Origin: Acidobacteriota bacterium
Lineage (GTDB): Bacteria; Acidobacteriota; Vicinamibacteria; Vicinamibacterales; Fen-181
Direction of reading: 5' to 3'
DNA length: 33,682 nucleotides
Assembly: GCA_025363775.1 (NCBI GenBank)
Contig: JANYLG010000014.1
Span: forward strand, 1-33,682
Shown: piece after piece, positions 26,993 to 33,682 of the stretch
Position numbering within the stretch: the first letter of the stretch is position 1
How the letters are laid out: each line of letters opens with the position of its first letter
The notes under the pieces: model-generated
Database searches by the model: none
Told to the model about the DNA's origin: nothing
Seen by the model: only the letters and a program-made list of their open reading frames with translations
Translations under genes and position numbers: made by a program

Positions 26993-27775
26993 GTGGAACT
27001 GCGAATCTACCAGGTGGACGCGTTCGCGGAGCGCTTGTTTGGTGGCAACCCGGCAGCCGTGTGCCCGCTCGACGCGTGGCTGCCCGACGACGTGATGCAG
27101 CAGATCGCGGCCGAGAACAACCTGGCTGAGACCGCGTTCTACGTCCCCGCCGACGGGGGCTTCCAGATCCGGTGGTTCACGCCGACCGTCGAAGTGGACC
27201 TGTGCGGTCACGCCACGCTCGCCTCGGCGCACGTCGTGTTTGCGCACGACCGGCCGCAAGACGACGTCGTCGAGTTCGCGTCGAAGAGCGGACTGTTGAA
27301 GGTGAAGCGCGAGGGCGAGTTGCTCGTGCTCGACTTCCCGGCCGACACGGTGGAACCGGTGACGATCCCTCAGATGCTGATCGACGCGCTCGGTCGCGAG
27401 CCGATCGAGACGTACAAGGGCAAGACCGACTACCTGCTGGTGTACGGGGTCGAGGAACACGTAGCCGGTCTCACGCCGGATCTCTGCGACCTGGCCATGG
27501 TCCCCGCCCGCGGCATCATCGTCACCGCGCCGGGACGCCATGTGGATTTCGTGTCGCGGTTCTTCGCGCCGCAGGTGGGGGTGCCCGAGGATCCGGTCAC
27601 CGGGTCAGCCCACACGACGCTGACGCCCTACTGGTCGGCGCGGCTGGGCAAGCTCGAGTTGTCGGCGATGCAGCTGTCGAAGCGACAGGGCCGGCTGCGC
27701 TGTCGGCTGGCCGGCAACCGCGTGGAGATCGCGGGGCGTGCGGTGCCGTACCTGTCCGGCACCATCACGGTGTAG
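26993..27775 (+). CDS. PhzF family isomerase/epimerase
   Basis: 260 residues, starting at a GTG with GGAGG 4 bp upstream. It has the two-fold diaminopimelate-epimerase-like fold of PhzF. Motifs: QVDAFAERLFGGNPAAVCPL at the start, catalytic Glu46 in NNLAETAFY, FTPTVEVDLCGHATLASAHV, and DPVTGSAHTTL in the second half. Phenazine biosynthesis is not implied: such stand-alone proteins are widespread, their substrates mostly unknown. It is divergent from the GGT gene with 100 bp between them. Confidence 0.94.
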   Translation: MELRIYQVDAFAERLFGGNPAAVCPLDAWLPDDVMQQIAAENNLAETAFYVPADGGFQIRWFTPTVEVDLCGHATLASAHVVFAHDRPQDDVVEFASKSGLLKVKREGELLVLDFPADTVEPVTIPQMLIDALGREPIETYKGKTDYLLVYGVEEHVAGLTPDLCDLAMVPARGIIVTAPGRHVDFVSRFFAPQVGVPEDPVTGSAHTTLTPYWSARLGKLELSAMQLSKRQGRLRCRLAGNRVEIAGRAVPYLSGTITV

Positions 27776-27799
27776 GGAAAAGGGAAAAGGGAAAAGGGG
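27773..27799. repeat. Short GGGAAAA tandem repeat
   Basis: Three to four copies of a 7-bp GGGAAAA unit follow directly after the PhzF stop codon and precede GGGGTCGG. It lies between convergent genes. No hairpin terminator is seen here. Confidence 0.6.
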
Positions 27800-27837
27800 T
27801 CGGCCAAACGGTTCTTCCAATTGGTTCCATCGCGCTC

Positions 27838-29991
27838 CTACTTTCCGAATCCTGCCGGGAGCGTCATCTTCAGCTCGCGCAGCAGGAAACCGTACATGTC
27901 GGCGCGTTCTTCGATCACCTTGTCCTGCGGCTTGCCCGCGCCGTGGCCCGCCTTCGTCTCGATCCGGATCAGGATCGGCGCCGGCCCCGCCTGCGCCGCC
28001 TGCAGCGTGGCGGTGAACTTGAAGCTGTGCAGCGGCACGACGCGGTCGTCGTGGTCGGCGGTGGTGACGAGCGTCGCCGGGTACTTCGTGCCGGCCTTGA
28101 CGTTGTGGAGCGGGGAGTACTTCATCACCGTGTCGAAGTCCTCCTTGCTCTTGTCCGGCTGCCCGTAGTCAGACCGCCAGGCCCAGCCGATGGTGAATTT
28201 GTCGAAGCGCAGCATGTCCATCACGCCGACGGCCGGGAGCGCCGCGCCGAACAGGTCGGGCCGCTGCGTCAGGCAGGCGCCGACGAGCAGGCCGCCGTTG
28301 CTCCCGCCGTGGATCGCGAGCTTCGGCGTCGAGGTGAATTTCTCGCGAATGAGGTACTCGGCCGCGGCGATGAAATCGTCGAACACGTTCTGCTTGTTCT
28401 TCAGGCGCCCCGCGTCGTACCACGCCTGGCCGTATTCGCCGCCACCCCTCAGGTTGGCCACGGCGAAGATGCCCCCCATCTCGAGCCACCCGGCCGCGGC
28501 AGGCGAGAAGCCGGGCACTGACGGGATGTTGAATCCGCCGTAGCCGTAGAGCAGCGTCGGGTTTGCGCCGTCCTTCTGCAGCCCTTTCCGGTAGGTGAGG
28601 AACATCGGGACGCGCGTGCCGTCTCTCGAGGGGTAGAACACCTGCACGGTGTCGTACCGGGAGGGATCGAACTTCAGCGTCGGCTGCTTGAAGACCGTGC
28701 TCGCGCCCTTCGCAAAATCGTATCGATACACGGTGGTCGGGTAGAGATACGATCCGAACGAGTAGAACGCCTCCTTGTGCTCGCGCCGGCCGGTCACGCT
28801 CGACACGCTGCCAATCGTCGGCAGCCCGATCTCCTTGCCGGCCGTCCCGTCGACGTTGTAGAGCCGGATCGCGTCGTGCGCGTCCGTCATCCACTGCGTG
28901 ACGAACTGGTTGTTCACCATCATCACGCTCTGCAGGACGACGTTGCCGGGCGCCTCGGGGATCAGCGTCTTCCAGGCCTCCCTCTTTGGCTTGCCGAGGC
29001 TGATCGCCACCAGCCGGAAGCGCGGCGCGCCTTGGTTCGTCAGCACGTAGAACGTGTCGCCGTCGTTGCCGACGACGCCGTAGGTCGCGTCGAAGGCGTC
29101 GAGGAACGGCTGGATCTTGCTGCTCTTCTTGCTCAGGTCCTGGACGAAGATCCGGTTCCGGTTGTCCGTGCCCTCGGTCTGGGTCAACAGAAGGAAGCGC
29201 CCGTCCTCGGTGACCTCCGCGCCGAAACCCCAATCGGGATTGTCGGGGCGTTCGTGGACCAGCACGTCCTTGTCCTGCGGCGTCCCCAGCGCGTGGAAGA
29301 ACACCTTCTGGTTCTTGTTCAGTTCCTGGAGCGCTTCGCCCTTCGGTTCGCTGTATCGGCTGTAGTAGAAGCCCGAGCCGTCCTTCAGCCACGAAGCCCC
29401 GCTGAACTTCGACCACTTGACGAGGTCGGGGAGGTCCTGCGAGGTGGCAACGTCGCGCACGCGCCACTCGATCCAGTCGGATCCAGCCGCGGCCAGGGAG
29501 TACGCCATGTAGCGACCGTCCCGTGTGAACGAGGAGCCGCCAAGGGCGACGGTGCCGTCGGCCGAGATCGGGTTTGGATCGAGCAGCACCTCGGGCACCG
29601 CGTCGAGCGTCTTGGTCTTGTACAAGATCGGCTGCCGTTGCTTGCTGCCGGCGACCTTGCTGAAGACGTAGTAGGCGCCCTCGCGCGACGGGGTGCCGAA
29701 GCGTTCGTAGTCCCAGATCTCGTCGAGCCGCGCCTTGATGCGTGCGCGTTCGGGAATCTGCTCCAGGTACCCGAACGTCACCGTGTTCTCCGCCTCGATC
29801 CACGCGCGGGTGTCGGGCGCATCCGAGTCTTCGAGCCACCGGTAGGGGTCGGCAACCTTGGCGCCGAAGAAGTCGTCCACCTGCTGGACCTTCTTGGCGG
29901 TCGGGTATGCCAGCTTCGGAGTTTCCGGCTGGCTGACGTAGGAAGAGATGGTCATGGCACCAGTGATCGCAAGCAAGAGTCGCGTGTTCAT
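27838..29991 (-). CDS. Prolyl oligopeptidase (S9A), probably exported
   Basis: 717 residues. The N-terminus has a short hydrophobic leader (LLLAITGAMTISSYV). The propeller domain starts with the family opening VDDFFGAKVADPYRWLEDSD. The hydrolase domain has YGYGGFNIPSVPGFSP, VANLRGGGEYGQAWYDAGRL and nucleophile Ser564 in HGGSNGGLL. The acid is Asp648 or Asp649 in ADHDDRVVPLHSFKF and the base is His683 in KAGHGAGKP. It cuts after proline in short peptides. It lies 60 bp before the beta-lactamase-fold gene's stop codon on the same strand, so the two may be co-transcribed. Confidence 0.96.
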   Translation of the reverse strand: MNTRLLLAITGAMTISSYVSQPETPKLAYPTAKKVQQVDDFFGAKVADPYRWLEDSDAPDTRAWIEAENTVTFGYLEQIPERARIKARLDEIWDYERFGTPSREGAYYVFSKVAGSKQRQPILYKTKTLDAVPEVLLDPNPISADGTVALGGSSFTRDGRYMAYSLAAAGSDWIEWRVRDVATSQDLPDLVKWSKFSGASWLKDGSGFYYSRYSEPKGEALQELNKNQKVFFHALGTPQDKDVLVHERPDNPDWGFGAEVTEDGRFLLLTQTEGTDNRNRIFVQDLSKKSSKIQPFLDAFDATYGVVGNDGDTFYVLTNQGAPRFRLVAISLGKPKREAWKTLIPEAPGNVVLQSVMMVNNQFVTQWMTDAHDAIRLYNVDGTAGKEIGLPTIGSVSSVTGRREHKEAFYSFGSYLYPTTVYRYDFAKGASTVFKQPTLKFDPSRYDTVQVFYPSRDGTRVPMFLTYRKGLQKDGANPTLLYGYGGFNIPSVPGFSPAAAGWLEMGGIFAVANLRGGGEYGQAWYDAGRLKNKQNVFDDFIAAAEYLIREKFTSTPKLAIHGGSNGGLLVGACLTQRPDLFGAALPAVGVMDMLRFDKFTIGWAWRSDYGQPDKSKEDFDTVMKYSPLHNVKAGTKYPATLVTTADHDDRVVPLHSFKFTATLQAAQAGPAPILIRIETKAGHGAGKPQDKVIEERADMYGFLLRELKMTLPAGFGK

Positions 29992-30051
29992 GAAAGAACC
30001 TCGTTCCCTGTAATACTAACCTCGACAAGGCCGCAGGTCGCCAGCCCTCCA

Positions 30052-31626
30052 CTACCTGACCGGCTTCAGCAACAGATCCTGGAAGTCGTAACTGAAATCG
30101 GTCGCCGGCGACACCGCCTGCATCTTCGCCTGATCGATCGTCCCGTCGGGATTGAGGGCGAAGCTCACGAATGCATCGGCGCGCAGTTCCCGGTCGCGCC
30201 ACCGCACCACGAACGTGTCGTACTGCCAGTGCTCGAGGTCGCCGACGAGCGATGGCGTCTTGCCGAACTTCATGACCAGCTTTCCGCCGTCCTGGACGAT
30301 CGCGATCTCTCCGTACCAGGCGTCGCGATAGGTTCTCGCGTAGCCGGCCAGCGCCAGCGATGGCCTGGAAGCGGTATTCCGGGCGGTCGCGGCCTTTCGC
30401 TCCGCGTCGGCGACCGCGGCCCCGTTGCGCGCGGCGATCTTCTCGTACCCCTCCAGCCATTGGGTGCGCGGCTCGCCAAGATAGGCATCGGCCACGTAGT
30501 AGGCAATCGCGTTGAAGGCCTCGTCCGACTCCTGGTTCGTCAGCACCGCGACGCCGAGCTTCAGGTCTGGGATCATGAAGACACGCGACACGTACCCGGG
30601 CAGTCCGCCGGTGTGCGTGAGGACTCTGTGTCCCCGGAAGTCCCGCGCTTCGAGGCCGAGCGCATAGCCGCGGAAGTTCGACCGGAGTGCCGGGAGCTCC
30701 GGCGGAGGGGCGCCGTTGGGCTGCGGCGTGACGGGCGTCGTCAGCTGGCCCCACGTGGCCGTGCTGAAGAGCCGCGACCCGTCGCTCAGCCGGCCTTCGT
30801 TCAGCAGGACGCGCAGCCACTTTGCGATGTCCTCGGCCGACGTGTTGATGCCGCCCGCCGGGTTGGTGTTGTCGCTGTCAAATGGCGCGATCGGCCGGAC
30901 TTTGCCTTCCACCCGGGCGTGGGGCGACGCGACGTTCAGGCCAGTCCCCGCCGCCGAATGTTTCACGTTGCTGCCCGTCATGCCGACCCTGGCCAGGATG
31001 CGCGAGGACACGAAGTCCTCCCACGACTGACCGCTCAGCGTCTCGATCACCTCGCCGGCCACCAGGTACAGGACGTTGTCGTAGGCGTACTCGCTCCGGA
31101 AGCTGCTGGCAGGCCTGATGTATCGCAGGCGCCGCGCGATCTCCTTCCGGTCGTAGGTGCTCGCCGGCCACCAGAGCAGGTCGCCGGCGCCCAGGCCGAG
31201 ACCGCTCCGGTGCACCAGCAGGTCGCGGATCGTCAGCTCGCGCGTGACGAACGGATCCCACATCTGGAACCACGGCAGGTAGTTGACGACGGGAGCGTCC
31301 CACTGGAGCTTGCCCTGCTCAACCAGCAGCCCAAGCGACGCCGCGGTGAACACTTTGGTGTTCGAGGCGATGCCGAAGAGCGTCTTCCCGTCCACCGCAG
31401 CCGGCTCACCCAGCTTGCGGACGCCGTACCCCTTCGCCACCACCACGCCGTCGTCCTTGACGATGGCGAGACTGACGCCGGGCACATCGAACGACTTCAT
31501 CACCCGCTGCACGAAGGCGTCGAGGTCGGGCGGGGCGGCCGCAGGCGCAGGCTGGGCCCGCGCGCTGGCCGCGGCGACCATCACGAACAGGAGGGGAAGC
31601 AATCGACGGTTGAGGGATCTCATCAT
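30052..31626 (-). CDS. Exported beta-lactamase-fold serine hydrolase (S12 type)
   Basis: 524 residues from the ATG pair at 31626/31623, chosen for the signal peptide RSLNRRLLPLLFVMVAAASA that follows. The beta-lactamase/DD-peptidase domain has SxxK as Ser88-Lys91 in GIASNTKVFTAASLG, a Tyr-containing second motif in YAYDNVLYLVAGE, and HTGGLPGYVS as the KTG equivalent. The C-terminal about 110 residues form a DUF3471-like beta domain. Such proteins act as esterases, D-aminopeptidases or peptidases, rarely as antibiotic-resistance enzymes. The frame is open upstream to 31947, but that part is not protein-like. Confidence 0.93.
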   Translation of the reverse strand: MMRSLNRRLLPLLFVMVAAASARAQPAPAAAPPDLDAFVQRVMKSFDVPGVSLAIVKDDGVVVAKGYGVRKLGEPAAVDGKTLFGIASNTKVFTAASLGLLVEQGKLQWDAPVVNYLPWFQMWDPFVTRELTIRDLLVHRSGLGLGAGDLLWWPASTYDRKEIARRLRYIRPASSFRSEYAYDNVLYLVAGEVIETLSGQSWEDFVSSRILARVGMTGSNVKHSAAGTGLNVASPHARVEGKVRPIAPFDSDNTNPAGGINTSAEDIAKWLRVLLNEGRLSDGSRLFSTATWGQLTTPVTPQPNGAPPPELPALRSNFRGYALGLEARDFRGHRVLTHTGGLPGYVSRVFMIPDLKLGVAVLTNQESDEAFNAIAYYVADAYLGEPRTQWLEGYEKIAARNGAAVADAERKAATARNTASRPSLALAGYARTYRDAWYGEIAIVQDGGKLVMKFGKTPSLVGDLEHWQYDTFVVRWRDRELRADAFVSFALNPDGTIDQAKMQAVSPATDFSYDFQDLLLKPVR

Positions 31627-31682
31627 GGCACCGGATGGTACCACGCCGGGAGGGCTCCGAGGGTACGAGCGACCGGCGGCCC

Positions 31683-31886
31683 CTACAAGTATCGCAAGAC
31701 CGACCGCAGGGCGTCCGCGAGTGCATGGGACACCAGGGCGTAGACCGACGACAGGTCGCCGGTGTTCACCGCCGTCGCGACGGCCACCGGGTCGCTCAGC
31801 ACCAGCCAGATCGTGGAGGCGGCCAGAAAGACACACATGACGGCAATCGCACCCGATGTTTTGAGTGTGGCGGCTGCAAGCGTCAT
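31683..31886 (-). CDS. Small single-pass membrane protein, unknown
   Basis: About 67 residues from ATG 31886, with GGGAG 10-14 bp before it. A hydrophobic helix (SGAIAVMCVFLAASTIWLVL, about residues 10-29) is followed by a short amphipathic tail ending ALADALRSVLRYL. Codon use looks coding. Upstream residues in the same frame (to 32033) are Pro/Ser/Arg-rich and probably not translated. No family recognised. It ends 57 bp before the beta-lactamase-fold gene on the same strand. Confidence 0.5.
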   Translation of the reverse strand: MTLAAATLKTSGAIAVMCVFLAASTIWLVLSDPVAVATAVNTGDLSSVYALVSHALADALRSVLRYL

Positions 31887-32267
31887 GGTGGCTGGCTCTC
31901 CCGCAGAGGCTGCTCTTCCGTCGCCTGGGACGGTGACAGTTTCGCAAGTCCTATAACAACAATACGCGCGAGGGCCGCTGAGGGTTGCAGGGGGATTTTC
32001 GAGGAAGTGGGGGGCCAGGCTGCCGGATGGCACCCGACCGCCCGGTCGTCGAACCGGCCGGGTGTCCGCCCGTGGTCAGGTGTCGTCCCACTTTCGGACG
32101 GTTGGGCCACGCCGCACGGCTAAGTCCTTCGATGCACAAATACGGCGACGTATTTGTGCCCTCAGGACTTGGTGCTGAGCGAGTACAAGCGGCCACATGC
32201 GGCGAAAGCCGATCGTGGCCGTCATTGCGAGTCGAAGTGCTGAGAGAGGAGCGGCCCTGGAAGATGT
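31887..32267. other. 381-bp intergenic region with a long hairpin
   Basis: Apart from the hairpin at 32122-32170, no gene is seen. A CG-rich imperfect inverted repeat lies around 32032-32066 (CACCCGACCG against CGGCCGGGTG). CTGAGCGAGTACAAGC near 32176 resembles the intergenic element at 4951. Confidence 0.5.
32122..32170. repeat. Long two-part inverted repeat with GCGA loop
   Basis: The inner arms GCACAAATACG (32134-32144) and CGTATTTGTGC (32149-32159) are perfect complements around the tetraloop GCGA (a GNRA type). The outer arms AAGTCCT (32122-32128) and AGGACTT (32164-32170) are also perfect, separated by a 5/4-nt internal loop. AT-rich arms in GC-rich DNA suggest a mobile REP- or MITE-like element, or a structured RNA. 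Not a standard terminator: no T-tract. Confidence 0.8.
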
Positions 32268-33452
32268 CTAGCTGACGAAGATCAGTTGAGTTTGTGGTCT
32301 CGAAAGGAATTCCGCACCCTTGCTGGTGACCACGACCATCTCTTCCACGGTCGCAATACCGAAGCCGGGCACCGTGAGCCGGGGTTCGATCGTGAACACC
32401 ATTCCCGCCTCGATCGGCACGAACGGCTTCCTGGCGTACTTCTCCCATGCGGGACCGAGCAACGCCGTGCCGTCGTGTGCGTAGCGCCCGACCTGATGGC
32501 CGAGGGCGTGCGGGAACTCCGCGTAGCCGGCATCGGTGATGATCGTCCGGGCCACCTCGTCCACCGCCTGCCCGACGACCCCTGGGCGGATGGCCTTCCG
32601 CGCTTCTTCGATCGCCTTCACGATCGTCTCGAATCCGCGCTGCACCTCGGCAGGCGCCGCCGACTCCCCGTCGCGCAGCACGTAGAACGTCCGCTGCAGG
32701 TCGGCGCAGTAGTCGTGGTATTTGATCCCGAAGTCCATGTTGACGATGTGGCCGCGCTCGACGGCGCGGCCCGTGGGGGAGTAGTGCGCGCCGGCCGTAT
32801 CGGGCCCGGTGAACACCGCAGGGCAGGTGCCCGCCTCCCAGGCGAGATCGAGGCGTTCTGCGCGAACCTGGTCGGCAACGTAGTCGGCCACCTCTCGCTC
32901 GGTGACGCCGGGCGCGAGGAACGCGGCCACCTTGGCGAAGAGGTCCTCGGTGAGGTTGATCGCCACCCTGATGCGCGCGAGTTCCTCGGGCATCTTACGC
33001 GCCCGCAGCGCCGAGATCAGCCCCTCCGACGATACGAGGCGATCCGCGAACCCGACCTCCTGCAGCCACGCGTGGAGCGTGAGGAACATGCCATGCGTCA
33101 GGCCGTCGCACACCTCGCTGTCTTTCGAGTAGTTGACGGCAATCGACGAGGGATTGCGGCTGCGCAGGAAGTCGAGCAGCGGCTGCTTGGCGCCCTGCAC
33201 GTAGGCGTCCACCTGACGGTACGCGCCGGTTTCCTCGACCGTCCTCCTGTCGTACTGGCCGACGATGGCGTGCGCCTCGCCGTCGGCCATGACCAGGAAC
33301 GCGCTGTGCCAGGTGACGTGGCCAGGTGCGAGGAACGGCATGACCGGGTCGCCGTTCATCCCGGTCTCGCGGACGAATGTCAGCCAGCACGGAAGGTCCA
33401 GTTCCTTCAGGATGCTGACGGCCTGCGCGATCTTCTCCTGAATCAGCGACAT
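32268..33452 (-). CDS. M24 family metallopeptidase (Xaa-Pro aminopeptidase type)
   Basis: 394 residues; GGAGGG lies 5 bp before the ATG. An N-terminal creatinase-like domain (about 1-150) precedes the pita-bread domain. The five metal ligands are visible: Asp in VNMDFGIKYH, Asp in YCADLQRTFY, His in HALGHQVGRYAHDG, Glu in VFTIEPRLTV and Glu in IATVEEMVVV. No signal peptide, so it is cytoplasmic. It should remove the N-terminal residue before proline, complementing the prolyl oligopeptidase nearby. The tail of a GntR regulator gene lies 42 bp upstream on the same strand. Confidence 0.95.
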   Translation of the reverse strand: MSLIQEKIAQAVSILKELDLPCWLTFVRETGMNGDPVMPFLAPGHVTWHSAFLVMADGEAHAIVGQYDRRTVEETGAYRQVDAYVQGAKQPLLDFLRSRNPSSIAVNYSKDSEVCDGLTHGMFLTLHAWLQEVGFADRLVSSEGLISALRARKMPEELARIRVAINLTEDLFAKVAAFLAPGVTEREVADYVADQVRAERLDLAWEAGTCPAVFTGPDTAGAHYSPTGRAVERGHIVNMDFGIKYHDYCADLQRTFYVLRDGESAAPAEVQRGFETIVKAIEEARKAIRPGVVGQAVDEVARTIITDAGYAEFPHALGHQVGRYAHDGTALLGPAWEKYARKPFVPIEAGMVFTIEPRLTVPGFGIATVEEMVVVTSKGAEFLSRPQTQLIFVS

Positions 33453-33494
33453 GAGTCCCTCCGGGTGCTTCGTGGTTGATCCCGCGGATCGGCA

Positions 33495-33682
33495 TTACCC
33501 CCAGCTGCCGCGCTCACCGTGAATGGCGACGATGCGCCAGTAGCGTTCGAGCGCGTTGCGGTAGTTGAACACCGCGTGGCGTTCCGCCCCGTCTGGATCG
33601 CCCTGCGCGATGGCCGACACGATCTCGCCGTGCTCGTCGAGCGATTCCTGGACGCTGTGCGTGTGAATCAGTGCCTCGGTGT
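33495..33682 (-). CDS. GntR-family (FCD domain) regulator, 3' end only
   Basis: The last about 62 codons, cut by the window edge; stop TAA at 33497-33495. The peptide TEALIHTHSVQESLDEHGEI, then VSAIAQGDPDGAERHAVFNY, matches the last helices of the FCD ligand-binding domain (S..EH..I..AI..GD...A), which includes a metal-binding histidine. The DNA-binding domain lies outside the window. It is probably co-transcribed with the M24 peptidase gene 42 bp downstream. Confidence 0.75.
   Translation of the reverse strand, partial: TEALIHTHSVQESLDEHGEIVSAIAQGDPDGAERHAVFNYRNALERYWRIVAIHGERGSWG

Noticed and set aside
26993-27775. Phenazine biosynthesis gene phzF
   Set aside because: No other phz genes nearby; PhzF-like proteins are widespread with other or unknown roles.
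28169-30820. An 883-codon minus-strand frame overlapping the prolyl oligopeptidase gene
   Set aside because: A shifted frame of the same strand; fragments with no motifs and heavy Arg content.
30052-31626. Antibiotic-resistance beta-lactamase
   Set aside because: Domain arrangement and C-terminal extension fit general S12-like esterases/peptidases; no resistance context.
28777-31743. A 988-codon open frame on the plus strand opposite the prolyl oligopeptidase and beta-lactamase-fold genes
   Set aside because: Antisense to two well-supported genes; its Arg/His/Val-rich product has no domain. Long false frames are expected in such GC-rich DNA.

Overview
The window is a GC-rich chromosomal segment (coding third positions are almost all G or C) from what is most likely an uncultured or little-studied Acidobacteriota, class Vicinamibacteria. 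That placement is an inference. It rests on the many secreted S9-type peptidases, a remnant of an acidobacterial-type duplicated permease (ADOP), and short intergenic repeats of the kind common in that group. No rRNA, tRNA, phage, insertion sequence or CRISPR array was seen.

Layout. (1) 1-216 is an array of degenerate 20-bp repeats. (2) 252-4926, plus strand: exported S9 peptidase, low-specificity threonine aldolase and exported M19 dipeptidase, ending at a perfect hairpin. (3) 5079-8865, minus strand: QueF, an ECF sigma factor, its membrane anti-sigma factor and an exported TPR/HEAT-repeat protein. A 27-bp repeat array lies between sigma and anti-sigma in the same reading frame as both. (4) 9049-9348: HU-like DNA-binding protein with a clear promoter, facing an NtrC-type sigma-54 regulator (9480-10874) across two strong hairpins. 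(5) 11254-12428: a small membrane protein of unknown function overlapping a TPR lipoprotein-like gene, followed by an ADOP permease remnant. (6) 12931-15702: an XRE-cupin regulator divergent from a fasciclin protein and an SDR/DUF2867 protein. (7) 16015-24245, minus strand: a complete potassium-uptake Kdp locus. (8) 24329-33682: a polytopic membrane protein, gamma-glutamyltransferase, PhzF-like isomerase, prolyl oligopeptidase, beta-lactamase-fold hydrolase, a small membrane protein, an M24 aminopeptidase, and the 3' end of a GntR/FCD regulator cut by the window edge.

The most unusual unit is the Kdp locus. In transcription order it reads: histidine kinase with only the C-terminal half of KdpD, KdpE, a 27-residue membrane peptide, KdpF (26 residues), KdpA, KdpC, KdpB, and a separate protein with only the N-terminal half of KdpD. 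The sensor is thus split into two genes at opposite ends of the locus, and the subunit order is A-C-B rather than the usual A-B-C. Direct repeats of the kind bound by OmpR-family regulators lie before the structural genes and also just before the divergent membrane-protein gene at 24329, which may make that gene a new member of the regulon.

The rest of the window fits a heterotroph that degrades peptides. Five or six exported or cytoplasmic peptidases (S9C, M19, GGT, S9A, M24, and an S12-like hydrolase) lie within 33 kb, with amino-acid enzymes beside them.
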